A stretch of 7,566 nucleotides of DNA from Arenicellales bacterium (GCA_029287965.1 JARFQC010000046.1:1-7566), one strand, 5' to 3'; positions 1 to 7,063 are shown, counted from the first letter of the stretch. Made by a program: numbers and translations. The notes: generated from the letters alone by a model not told the origin.

Positions 1-3000
1 TCGGCATCAGGTATTCGAACATCGAGCCGCTCCACGAAATCAGGCTCATGTGGCTGCCATGGCTTGTCAGCAGACGCCCGAGTGAGAACCAGTGCTTCTG
101 CGGGACCTGGCCCTGCGCGATCAGCAGAAAACTGGCCAGTCGCGCTTCGGATGCCAGCAGGTCGTAGCAGGCCGGATCACTGCGTCGTTCGCCAACGTCG
201 TACCCGATGGTCAGCAAGCCGCGCGAGCTGTCGTAGAGAAATTCAAAGTCCATCACTGCCAGTTCGCGGCAACGGGCCACCAGATCGTCGATGATTCTGA
301 GCCGCTCCAGCGCACCCCTGTAGCGTGATCCTGCAACACCCCCAGCGGACCCCGGCGCTTCACTGCCGACGGCCGGCTCTCTGGCCAAATCCGCCAGAGT
401 CGGGATGGCGCTGATGTTCAGCGGCCCGGATACCAGAAATTCAAGGTCATCGCTGAGTGCACGGGATTGTCGGTCGAATGCCTGCGCCCAGTAATACAGT
501 TCGCCATCGATATCAATATCCGCAGGCAGCAATGCAGCCAGCCCCCCGCCAATACTGTGAATTTCATCCAGCAGGATACCGGCAGCAGCCAGTGTCTGTG
601 GCTGCGCTTCCGGGGTGGATTCAGACAGTGTAAACGGGTGCAGCGTGTCCTGCAGATACCTGAGCTGCTTCGCAAGATCCGGGGCCGGCGATGAAGGCAG
701 GTGCTCGGCAAGCACCTGCATGGTGTCCTGCAAGCCCTGGAACACGTTCGCTGACAGCACCGGCTGATTCTTTAACTCGACCAGTCCCGCCTGCAAGGTA
801 AGCAGGCTGCCGGCCAGGTTACCACTGTCCACCGAGGAGACGTATTGCGGGTGTAGCGGTTGCAGCGTGCGCGTATCGTACCAGTTGTAAAAATGGCCGC
901 GGTAGCGTTCCAGCTTTTCCATCGTGGCCAGTGTGTTCCCAACAAGTTGCAGCAATTCTCCAGCGCAAATGTAACCGAAATCGTGCGCAGCAAGGTCCGC
1001 CAGCAGCGCCATGCCAATGTTCGTGGGCGAGGTACGCGAGGCAATGACCGGCGCCGGATATTCCTGGTAGTTATCGGGCGGCAGCCAGTTGTCCTGTGGA
1101 CCGACAAATTCAGCGAAGTAGCGCCACGTTCGCCGGGCCGACGCCCGCAGGAACGCCCGCTGTGCTGCGTTGAGGTCCGGTACGGGGGCAACAAGCGGCC
1201 TGCTGATCCACCAGCCGACGACTGGCGCCGCCAGCCAGAGCAGCAGGACGGGCGCCCAGAAGAACCATTCAGCCGTGCGGGTTTGCCACAGTACCAGGGC
1301 CAGTCCGACCGCCACAGCAGACACGCTCCACATCTCCATGAAAAACCCGGCCAGCGTACGGCGCGCATTGCGAACGGCATAGGATGGCAGATGCCAGAGC
1401 AACAATCCGCGTCGCGTGAACAGCATCCGCACACCCGAGCGCAGGATCGCATCCAGGCAAATCAGCGTGTCGTAGGGCAAAAAAACCAACGTCAGAACAG
1501 CGAGGCCTATCGGGCGGCCCGCGGCTTTGCCTGTCACGACCAGGTGCGCCAGCCAGTCACGTTGTTCAGGCTTGCGTACCAGCTCGATCACCACACCCAG
1601 AAAGGTGGGCAAGAACAGCACAGCCACAACCAGCAGGATCCAGAACCACGCAGGTCCCGGACCAAACAGCCACCCGCCCGCCAGCAAGGCAAGCAGCGAC
1701 GGCGGCACCAGGCTGCGGCGCAGGTTGTCGAACAGTTTCCACACTGACAGGATTGTGAGCGGGTTCGGTTGTCGCTGTGTCTTCGATCCATTTGACCGTG
1801 GCGGTCCGGGCACGTGGGGGAGTAGCCAGCCGGCAAGCTGCCAGTCGCCACGTATCCAGCGGTGTCGGCGGCTGACTTCCATGGCGTAGCTGGCCGGGTG
1901 GTCTTCAATGAGCTCGACATCGGACACCAGTGCCGAACGTGCATAGCCGCTTTCCAGCAAGTCGTGACTGAGAATGAGATTCTCCGGAAAGCGTCCATCG
2001 ACGGCCTGGCGAAATGCGTCCACATCGTAGATACCCTTGCCGATGAACGACCCTTCACCGAAGATATCCTGGTAGACATCCGATACCTGGCGCGAGTAGG
2101 GATCGATGCCTGATTCACCCGCGAACAGTTTTGTAAACCGTGATTGGCCTGCACTGGTCAGGCTGATCGAGGCGCGTGGTTGCAGGATCGCGTAGCCATC
2201 GACAATACGTCCCTTGTCGGCATCAAACACTGGCCGATTGAGAGGATGGGCCATGTTACCGACAAGTATGCGTGCCGCATCGCGGGGCAGTTGCGTGTCG
2301 GTATCCAGAGTGATGACATACTTGATCGAACCCAGGATGGACGCATCACCGACAATATCCGAGAATGCAGTTTGCTCCTCTCCCCGCAGCAAGCCGTTGA
2401 ACTGCTCCAGTTTGCCGCGCTTGCGCTCATAACCCATCCACACCTGTTCGTATGGATTCCACATCCGGGGTCGATGAAACAGGTAGAAGATGCATGGACG
2501 GTCCTCACTGTAGGTCTCGTTGAGCGTCCGGACAGCTGCGCGCGCGTGGGCGAGATACGTATCATCATCCGGCAGAGTCTGCTCAGGCGCGTCACGGAAA
2601 TCCGTCAGCAAGGCAAAGAACAGGTTGGGATCGCGATTACCAAGATAGCGGATCTCCAGGGCCTCAAGAAGATCATCAATCTCTTGCGTACTACCAAGCA
2701 AGGTGGGAACAACCACCATGGTGCGGTGAACGGCTGGAATGCCTTGCGAAAAATCCAGTCGTGGTAATGCCCGGGGCGGCAACACGAGCGTGACCAGCAG
2801 GTTCACCAGCGGGACGATCAGCGCCGAGACACTGATTGTCCCGGTTAGCGCATAAAACCAGTAGCGCCAGTCACCCGGCCCGAGCCCGCCGAAAGAGAAC
2901 AGCACGACCGATGTCGAAAGCAGCGTGAGCAAGAGGATGGGGCCGAGGTAAATGAACAGGCGGAACTGCCGGCTCGCCCGACTGGCGCGCCTGATCCACG

Positions 3001-4252
3001 ACAAACGACAGCTGACCGCACGCTCAAGACTCTGCCGTCCGCGATCGATCAGGTAGTAGCCAACATGCGCGCTGCGGTCTTTGGTGCCGAATTGCTCCGC
3101 AGCAGTGCGCGCGAGACCAATGGCCTCGCGTGCTACCGCCAACTCACTGCGCGAACTGCCGCGCGCGACGTTTTCGATGACATGACGGTACCGATCGCGG
3201 GTGGCGAAATCCTGGCTGGCGTGCATCCCCGCTGGGTCTTCACGCAATGCCTGTTCGACGACACTGAGCGACTCGACGTAATCGCGCCAGTTCATTGCGC
3301 CAATGAAACGCAGACTGCCGATACTGTTGGCGATGGAGATCTGGTTGGTCGCCGCCGATCGGCCGGCCGCCGCCGACAACTGCGTTGCGGTCACCCCTTG
3401 TTCGAGCAGTTTTTGCTCGACCCAGGTTTGCACGAACGCCATCGCGGGCCCCTGGGCCTGGAGTCTTGCGTAAAATTCCTCCACAAATGGCGCGGTCAGC
3501 GGCACATCGGCATTGGCAAACTCAGCCAGCAACTGGATAAGCTGATTCGGTTCCCTTTCGGCAGTCGCGAGCATGCGGTCTGCCCAGGTGATGGCGGCAT
3601 CGCGCTCCTCGCGCCGACGCGCAATACGTAACCCAACGCGGCGCAGGTTTTCCAGCAGCGCCAACTGCAGCATGATCGGGAATGCCCACAATTCGCCCAG
3701 CTTTAACGGTTCAACGGTCTGGTAGGCGGCGATGAACTGGGTGGCGTTGTCGCTATCGACACGGCCGTCCATGTGGGAGATCAACTCCAGCGCTAGGTCA
3801 TAGATGCGGGGGAAACCTGCTGACCGGCCGTCAGCCAGTCGCGGCAACTGCCGGCTGTAGCCGCGCGGCAGATGCCGGCGTGCCAGACCGATCTGCTGCT
3901 CGATCAGATAAAAATTGTCGAGCAACCAGGCCTCCGCCGGTACGATCCGTTGTCCCGGCATGGCTGTGGCTGTCACGACCTCATACGCCGCCAGCAGAAT
4001 GCGTTCATTGTCCGCCAGCCGTGGCAGCAGCCTGTCCGGCCCCGGATGTGAATCGATTTTATGTTGGCCAGCCAGCGTTACCGCATGACGCTTCAGTTGC
4101 TCGATGCTGAGCAGTTCCGTGCGCAGCAACTCGGTATCCTGGTCGTTACGGCGCGCATTGTGTGTGCGTGACGTAACTCCAAACGCTTTGGTGACTATGC
4201 CATTCTCCTCGCCCGAGCCCGGGGTTGCCGGTGCAGTACCGGCCTTATGCAC
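1..4252 (-). CDS. ndvB: Cyclic beta-1,2-glucan synthase (NdvB/ChvB type), N-terminal half, runs off left edge
   Basis: This family is a giant inner-membrane enzyme that builds cyclic beta-1,2-glucans from UDP-glucose for the periplasm, where they act in osmotic adaptation and host interaction. The minus strand is open for 1417 codons. An N-terminal region has the motif HPGPDRLLPRLADNERIL. Membrane segments follow near residues 432-455 and 461-495. The GT84 catalytic domain comes next, with DFRD (551-554), the DxD-type metal/UDP motif LDTDT (D650, D652), SHDLLES (D764) and the QxxRW-like RWIRGDWQ (798-805). More hydrophobic segments lie at about 845-900, 915-945 and 965-1015. From about 1048 a glycoamylase-like domain begins (NWYDT near 1120, HWFSLGRLLTSHG near 1395, SWSGSMFEYLMP at the edge). 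Family members are about 2800 residues long, so the rest of this domain and the GH94 phosphorylase domain that sets ring size should lie to the left. The start is inferred: GTG at 4252 is the only usual start codon between the upstream in-frame stop and the conserved region. The family call is firm; the start is not. Confidence 0.93.
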   Translation of the reverse strand, partial: MHKAGTAPATPGSGEENGIVTKAFGVTSRTHNARRNDQDTELLRTELLSIEQLKRHAVTLAGQHKIDSHPGPDRLLPRLADNERILLAAYEVVTATAMPGQRIVPAEAWLLDNFYLIEQQIGLARRHLPRGYSRQLPRLADGRSAGFPRIYDLALELISHMDGRVDSDNATQFIAAYQTVEPLKLGELWAFPIMLQLALLENLRRVGLRIARRREERDAAITWADRMLATAEREPNQLIQLLAEFANADVPLTAPFVEEFYARLQAQGPAMAFVQTWVEQKLLEQGVTATQLSAAAGRSAATNQISIANSIGSLRFIGAMNWRDYVESLSVVEQALREDPAGMHASQDFATRDRYRHVIENVARGSSRSELAVAREAIGLARTAAEQFGTKDRSAHVGYYLIDRGRQSLERAVSCRLSWIRRASRASRQFRLFIYLGPILLLTLLSTSVVLFSFGGLGPGDWRYWFYALTGTISVSALIVPLVNLLVTLVLPPRALPRLDFSQGIPAVHRTMVVVPTLLGSTQEIDDLLEALEIRYLGNRDPNLFFALLTDFRDAPEQTLPDDDTYLAHARAAVRTLNETYSEDRPCIFYLFHRPRMWNPYEQVWMGYERKRGKLEQFNGLLRGEEQTAFSDIVGDASILGSIKYVITLDTDTQLPRDAARILVGNMAHPLNRPVFDADKGRIVDGYAILQPRASISLTSAGQSRFTKLFAGESGIDPYSRQVSDVYQDIFGEGSFIGKGIYDVDAFRQAVDGRFPENLILSHDLLESGYARSALVSDVELIEDHPASYAMEVSRRHRWIRGDWQLAGWLLPHVPGPPRSNGSKTQRQPNPLTILSVWKLFDNLRRSLVPPSLLALLAGGWLFGPGPAWFWILLVVAVLFLPTFLGVVIELVRKPEQRDWLAHLVVTGKAAGRPIGLAVLTLVFLPYDTLICLDAILRSGVRMLFTRRGLLLWHLPSYAVRNARRTLAGFFMEMWSVSAVAVGLALVLWQTRTAEWFFWAPVLLLWLAAPVVGWWISRPLVAPVPDLNAAQRAFLRASARRTWRYFAEFVGPQDNWLPPDNYQEYPAPVIASRTSPTNIGMALLADLAAHDFGYICAGELLQLVGNTLATMEKLERYRGHFYNWYDTRTLQPLHPQYVSSVDSGNLAGSLLTLQAGLVELKNQPVLSANVFQGLQDTMQVLAEHLPSSPAPDLAKQLRYLQDTLHPFTLSESTPEAQPQTLAAAGILLDEIHSIGGGLAALLPADIDIDGELYYWAQAFDRQSRALSDDLEFLVSGPLNISAIPTLADLAREPAVGSEAPGSAGGVAGSRYRGALERLRIIDDLVARCRELAVMDFEFLYDSSRGLLTIGYDVGERRSDPACYDLLASEARLASFLLIAQGQVPQKHWFSLGRLLTSHGSHMSLISWSGSMFEYLMP

Positions 4253-4267
4253 CGCATCTGCCTGAAA

Positions 4268-4273
4268 TTTATA
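4268..4273 (-). promoter_or_regulatory. Possible -10 box upstream of the glucan synthase gene
   Basis: On the minus strand the sequence TAGTATAAATT contains TATAAA, which resembles a sigma-70 -10 hexamer. No convincing -35 hexamer sits 16-18 bases upstream. Transcription from here would begin about 8 bases before the GTG at 4252, giving an almost leaderless mRNA. Either the site is fortuitous or translation starts further downstream. Confidence 0.2.
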
Positions 4274-4368
4274 CTACGGGCTTTCAGACCCTGACATCGC
4301 CTGCACCATGAGATGATCATGCCACAGACCTGTTGATGAGGTACTGTATCACTACAGCCCCAAGGAGT

Positions 4369-4720
4369 TTACCGCAGCGGAGGCCAGACCTGTTCTGTGC
4401 GCGACTGCCCGGGCACCCCATCAATAGCACGGTGCCCCAGCGCGGCCAGCGAGCTGAAGGTCAGAACCCCTGCGGGATTTCCGACAATAAGTCCGACGAA
4501 CGCAGCCACCCTGGCAGAAGTGCCGAGATGGCTCAACGTCAGCGGCTACCCGGCAATGGCAGGCAACGACATGGTTCGAACGAAGGCGAAACCAACAGCA
4601 CTGTCGAGAGGATCATACTGCCCTGGGCAACTGCAATATACCGCAGCACCGTGCGCGGGTAATTAAACCCGCCCGGCACCAACTCTCGCTTGAGCCCGAA
4701 TTTAAAAGGAAGAAAATCGC
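4369..4720 (-). pseudogene. Probable remnant of an integral membrane protein gene, frameshifted with an internal stop
   Basis: No intact frame exists on the minus strand here, but two frames join into a membrane-protein-like sequence. The first part (about 4720-4595) reads LPFKFGLKRELVPGGFNYPR and then a hydrophobic helix RYIAVAQGSMILSTVLLV. A frame change at about 4588-4597 (CTGTTGGTTTCGCC) is needed to continue as GFAFVRTMSLPAIAG. That frame meets a TAG at 4546-4548 and then continues with a second hydrophobic stretch, ARVAAFVGLIVGNPAGVLTF, to a TAA at 4369-4371. The upstream frame is closed by a TGA just before residue RDF, so any N-terminus is also lost or shifted. I do not recognise the family. 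The evidence is the coherent hydrophobic pattern across the proposed breaks; a chance antisense reading of noncoding DNA is the alternative. Confidence 0.35.
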
Positions 4721-5078
4721 GTCATCAAGCCGCCATTACCCACGCCCTCAACTAACAGGCAAATTTTAAACGAACCGGGCTCATGACTTGCCGATGTCTC
4801 CGCGGCACTCTCGTAAAGAGGCACCCGCGGGGAATTGAGCAGAACGAGGGCAGCGAGTTCAATGCTGATTCTGCTTGCACTTGCACGCATTGTTTCGGTA
4901 GCCTCTAACTGGTGTCATAATTACGCGTTGCTGAGTAACGACTGACGTAGGGCGGACCCGGTCCACCGGGCACCGCTACTGCAGCACTCGACTGTAAATA
5001 TGCAGAAATACTGCCTGTTACTGACACACCACACGGCGTTACTCATCAGGCTGGTTTACTGTTTCTACCTGATCGGAT
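4721..5078. other. Intergenic stretch without a supportable gene
   Basis: Both strands were read and no convincing coding region was found. On the minus strand a 62-codon frame (4890-4702) has only a weak AGAGG-like ribosome site and a sequence I do not recognise; its 3' end overlaps the proposed pseudogene. The stretch includes the hairpin at 4952-4976 and, just after the stop of the 42-residue gene, a looser inverted repeat ATCAGG/CCTGAT (5045-5050 and 5068-5073, 17-base loop) without a following U-run. Confidence 0.5.
4952..4976. other. GC-rich stem-loop
   Basis: The inverted repeat GCGG-A-CCCGGT-CC-ACCGGG-CA-CCGC can form a stem of about 9-10 pairs with a small internal loop. No U-tract follows on either strand, so a classical intrinsic terminator is not supported. 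It lies about 100 bases past the end of the 42-residue lysine-rich gene and could mark the 3' end of that transcript or be a dispersed intergenic palindrome. Confidence 0.4.
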
Positions 5079-5207
5079 TTATCGAGCCCCGTGTTCGCCC
5101 AGTAATTCCCTGGACTCCTTTTTGGATTTCTTCGCAGCCTTCTTTTCTTTCGGTGTCATAGCAGGTTTCTTTTTATCTTCCCTGTTACTTCTACGTTCTT
5201 TCGACAT
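5079..5207 (-). CDS. Small lysine-rich basic protein, 42 residues, function unknown
   Basis: ATG at 5207 opens a 42-codon frame ending in TAA at 5079-5081. A good Shine-Dalgarno GGAG (complement of 5215-5218) sits 7 bases upstream, which decides the start. The protein begins MSKERRSNRE, contains MTPKEKKAAKKSKKE in the middle and ends ELLGEHGAR. About a third of the residues are Lys or Arg, with no Cys, no Trp, no hydrophobic segment and no signal peptide, so it should be cytoplasmic and largely helical or disordered. From memory, short basic proteins of this MSKERRxNRExKKP type occur as uncharacterised proteins in proteobacteria; no function is known to me. Such composition would suit binding to nucleic acid or ribosomes, but that is inference. 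It lies 99 bases downstream of the repeat-protein gene, with a strong hairpin between, so it may share that transcript or have its own. Confidence 0.8.
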   Translation of the reverse strand: MSKERRSNREDKKKPAMTPKEKKAAKKSKKESRELLGEHGAR

Positions 5208-5214
5208 AATGATT

Positions 5215-5218
5215 CTCC
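5215..5218 (-). promoter_or_regulatory. Shine-Dalgarno site of the 42-residue gene
   Basis: GGAG on the minus strand, 7 bases before the ATG at 5207. It is the main support for calling such a short frame a gene. Confidence 0.75.
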
Positions 5219-5252
5219 AGCTGGTTGATAGATGATTTTCAAGCCAACTACT

Positions 5253-5287
5253 GCCATACCCCGGCGGCTGTGCCGGGTCGGTATGGC
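5253..5287. other. Strong intergenic stem-loop between the repeat-protein gene and the lysine-rich gene
   Basis: On the minus strand GCCATAC pairs with GTATGGC (7 pairs), and after a 3-base bulge (CGA) CCCGG pairs with CCGGG, closing an 8-base loop. It begins about 20 bases after the repeat-protein stop. No U-run follows on either strand, so it is not a standard intrinsic terminator. It may stabilise the 3' end of the upstream mRNA, partly terminate transcription so that the downstream small gene is less expressed, or be a REP-like palindrome. The structure is read directly; the role is inferred. Confidence 0.55.
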
Positions 5288-5306
5288 TTGAGCTGTCTGA
5301 TCCCCT

Positions 5307-6089
5307 TCAAGGCAGATAGCACTTGCCCTGTTTCCTGCGGTAAGGGCGGTTACATTCCCAATCGTCTCCGGAAGCATTAAGGTGAGCGTTCTCCGCCACC
5401 TTCACCGCGACGCAGGCCTCTTTGACTGCTCGATACCCGCGGTCGCATTTCCATCCGGTTCTGTAGGAAGAGTCCACCAGGTATCCATTCGTCGGTACCT
5501 TGATGGCAGCACAGCCCCCATCGATCGATCGATACCCCTGATCGCACGCCCAGCCAGACCCGCGCGAGGAGTCCGTCAAATATCCGTTTGCCGGGACTTT
5601 GATGGCGACGCAGGTTTCATCGACCGCTCGGTACCCACGATTGCATTTCCAGCTATCACCGGGGGAGTTCAGATAGGCATTCAGAGGTACATTGATAGAA
5701 GGGCAGGCCTCATTGACTTGCCGAAAACCTCGCCCACATTTCCAACCGCTCCCGTAGGGCGAATTTGTCGGGTATGCATTTACAGGCACCACAATGGCTA
5801 CACAAGCCTCGTTGAGTTCTCGATAGCCACGTCCGCACTTCCAGCCATTCCCGTAGGAGGTATATGTCGGATATGCATTTGCAGGTATCGTGACGGCTGC
5901 GCAGGCCCCTTTCACCTCTCGAAAGCCTCGAACACACTCCCATCCGCCCCCGTAGCTCTTCGCACGCGCATTCTCGGGCAACTCGACGGAACCGGCCTGG
6001 GCGAATACAAGACCCTGGACAGCCACCATAAGCGCCAAAAGAACCAGCACGCGATTGGAGGTGGCATGTACTTGTTGCATTTTTCTCAT
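5307..6089 (-). CDS. Secreted protein of seven Trp/Cys repeats, function unknown
   Basis: This is a 260-residue protein. Residues 1-32 form a signal peptide: a basic n-region, a hydrophobic stretch VLVLLALMVAVQGLVFA (14-30) and an AQA site, probably cut before G33. The mature part is seven tandem repeats of 31-33 residues with the pattern V/IPxNAY, a Ser/Gly-rich linker, GWKCxRGYR, then a second Cys. The Trp residues are at 50, 83, 116, 147, 180, 213 and 244. The Cys pairs are 52/63, 85/96, 118/129, 149/160, 182/193, 215/226 and 246/257, always C-x10-C, which fits one disulfide per repeat in an oxidising periplasm or outside the cell. The protein ends four residues after the last repeat begins its tail (KCYLP). 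ATG at 6089 is preceded by AGGTG (6096-6100, 6-base spacing). The gene starts 13 bases after a 32-codon membrane-peptide gene. From memory, similar WxCxRGYR repeats occur in uncharacterised proteobacterial envelope proteins; I know of no assigned function. A ligand-binding or adhesion role is a guess. Confidence 0.9.
   Translation of the reverse strand: MRKMQQVHATSNRVLVLLALMVAVQGLVFAQAGSVELPENARAKSYGGGWECVRGFREVKGACAAVTIPANAYPTYTSYGNGWKCGRGYRELNEACVAIVVPVNAYPTNSPYGSGWKCGRGFRQVNEACPSINVPLNAYLNSPGDSWKCNRGYRAVDETCVAIKVPANGYLTDSSRGSGWACDQGYRSIDGGCAAIKVPTNGYLVDSSYRTGWKCDRGYRAVKEACVAVKVAENAHLNASGDDWECNRPYRRKQGKCYLP
5319..5987 (-). repeat. Tandem coding repeats, seven units of 93 or 99 bp
   Basis: This region encodes residues 35-257 of the secreted protein. 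Successive Trp codons are 33, 33, 31, 33, 33 and 31 codons apart. Measured from the PxN position to the Trp, units 1, 4 and 7 are short (12 residues) and units 2, 3, 5 and 6 are long (14), giving a short-long-long order that recurs. The units differ at many residues, so this is an old protein repeat, not a recent DNA amplification. Confidence 0.9.
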
Positions 6090-6095
6090 GGGTTA

Positions 6096-6100
6096 CACCT
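6096..6100 (-). promoter_or_regulatory. Ribosome binding site of the repeat-protein gene
   Basis: AGGTG on the minus strand, 6 bases before ATG 6089. It favours this ATG over the in-frame ATG three codons later, and lies in the 13-base gap after the upstream small gene. Confidence 0.6.
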
Positions 6101-6102
6101 GT

Positions 6103-6201
6103 TTATGCTGTTACTTCAAGGAAGATTACCAACACGATGGAAAGAGCAGCTGAAGAAAACATCAGCAACCGCCAGGTCATCCGGAAAGTTTTTTGAGTCA
6201 T
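6103..6201 (-). CDS. Single-pass membrane peptide, 32 residues, function unknown
   Basis: ATG at 6201 opens a 32-codon frame ending in TAA at 6103-6105. The N-terminus MTQKTFRMTWR is basic (K4, R7, R11) and is followed by about 18 mostly hydrophobic residues (LLMFSSAALSIVLVIFLEV), then a short tail TA. This predicts one membrane helix with the N-terminus in the cytoplasm. An AGGGG motif (complement of 6212-6216) lies 10 bases upstream, a usable but slightly distant ribosome site. The stop is 13 bases before the ATG of the secreted repeat protein, so the two are probably co-transcribed and the peptide may serve the same envelope process. It could instead be a leader frame that tunes translation of the repeat gene. 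I do not recognise a family. The hydrophobic pattern, ribosome site and tight spacing support it; length alone would not. Confidence 0.55.
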   Translation of the reverse strand: MTQKTFRMTWRLLMFSSAALSIVLVIFLEVTA

Positions 6202-6284
6202 GAGTACAGTGCCCCTATGACTGGTTAATATGGCTAGCCGGGAAGGAGCAGACAGCCAAGGGGGCTTTTATTCCTGATCGGTTA

Positions 6285-6305
6285 GTGGTGCTTTACAGCA
6301 CTCAC
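6285..6305. other. Small stem-loop upstream of the repeat-protein cluster
   Basis: GTGCT-TTAC-AGCAC forms a 5-pair stem with a 4-base loop, extended by GTG/CAC across a single bulged T. No U-tract is adjacent. It lies about 85 bases upstream of ATG 6201 and could be in the leader or promoter region of that unit. Confidence 0.3.
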
Positions 6306-6433
6306 CGGCCAATATTTCCCTGGGAGAAAATAGGGGGAGGTAAGAGTTACGAGAGTACACCCGGTGGGTCTATGTGTCCATGCACTTTATCCAGGGTTCT
6401 ATTGTGATGATCGGAGCCCATGCTTATAACACG

Positions 6434-6451
6434 CTGGGCAATGTTGCCCGG
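6434..6451. other. Inverted repeat GGGCAA-TG-TTGCCC
   Basis: A perfect 6-base inverted repeat with a 2-base centre is extended to 8 pairs by a C-G and a T-G pair. It could be a dimeric-regulator site or an RNA hairpin. There is no gene immediately next to it, so no role is assigned. Confidence 0.3.
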
Positions 6452-7063
6452 TATAGCTGCCAGAATCATCGATCAAGAAAACTCGTCCCTGATTGAATCT
6501 GCAGCATGGAACGCGGCACCCTTCCTGACTTAAGGTCTTATAAAGCAAGATGTGAGTCACCGCGGCAAATTCCTCGTCGTATTCGACGTGTCTTCAGTAT
6601 CTGCTGCCACTTGACATTATCCAGGTACACACCATCTGCCACGGGCATGGCACGAACGATCTCCGGCATACAGATGCTGCGGTCGGCAAGGTAACCGTCT
6701 CCGCCATGTTCAGGTAAGCCCATTGCATGAACGCTCGAGCGGGTTGCGGGGGAATACTGACTGGTGCCGGCATCCTTTGTTCACAAACACACTGTGGGAA
6801 TGGTCTGCATGACGAGGCACCATGCAAAATCAAGAGGTGCTGTGGCCCGGCCCAAGTCAGCTGCGCGGGTGGTTTTATGTGCGCACCGCCAGCGCCACCC
6901 GCCGATCGGTCCCGCCTCCCAACGTATCGTGTGACAATAACCATGGTTTAAGCAGGGTAGCCTGCAACAGCCGCATAGCCGGCGCCGGAACCTGGTTCGC
7001 AGTACTCCCCCTGCCCCTCTCTATGGTGCAGTTGTATTTATTCCCAAAGGGCGCATACTCTGT

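Larger units (their letters stand above)
6202..7063. other. Long intergenic region between divergent transcription units
   Basis: About 860 bases lie between the minus-strand repeat-protein cluster and plus-strand sufB. I find no coding region I can support. Short frames exist on both strands, including a 61-codon minus-strand frame (6723-6538) containing YLADRSICMPEIVRAMPVAD, but it lacks a clear ribosome site or a recognisable family; it might be a gene remnant. Inverted repeats are present at 6285-6305 and 6434-6451. The promoters for the cluster at the left end and for sufB at the right end should lie within or beside this region. A TATTAA about 30 bases before ATG 6201 on the minus strand is a weak -10 candidate without a matching -35. 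Confidence 0.5.

Noticed and set aside
860..1747. A 295-codon plus-strand open frame, and others at 2144-2767 and 3065-3631
   Set aside because: They lie antisense to the glucan synthase, whose frame is continuous and conserved. Their Arg/Gln/Pro-rich products are typical shadows of GC-rich coding DNA.
4333..4666. Two overlapping plus-strand frames of 109 and 89 codons
   Set aside because: Low-complexity, Arg/Pro/Ser-rich products with no ribosome site; the opposite strand gives a more protein-like, hydrophobic reading (the proposed pseudogene).
4702..4890. A 62-codon minus-strand frame starting MRASASRISIEL
   Set aside because: Weak ribosome site, no recognisable feature, and its end overlaps the proposed pseudogene in another frame. 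Kept only as part of the intergenic description.
5319..5987. Regular repeats that could suggest a CRISPR array
   Set aside because: The 93/99-bp periodicity is a multiple of three inside an intact reading frame, and the units are diverged copies without constant repeats and unique spacers.
5382..6203. A 273-codon plus-strand open frame opposite the repeat-protein gene
   Set aside because: It is the mirror of a repeated coding sequence: absence of stops in one unit is copied to all. The minus-strand product has a signal peptide, a ribosome site and exact Cys spacing; the plus frame has none of these.
6538..6723. A 61-codon minus-strand frame with YLADRSICMPEIVRAMPVAD
   Set aside because: It reads somewhat like a protein, but there is no ribosome site, the frame upstream is closed by a stop, and I recognise no family. 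A remnant is possible but not supportable.
6727..6951. A Cys-rich 74-codon plus-strand frame
   Set aside because: Nine Cys could suggest a small secreted peptide, but there is no signal peptide, no ribosome site and no regular Cys spacing.
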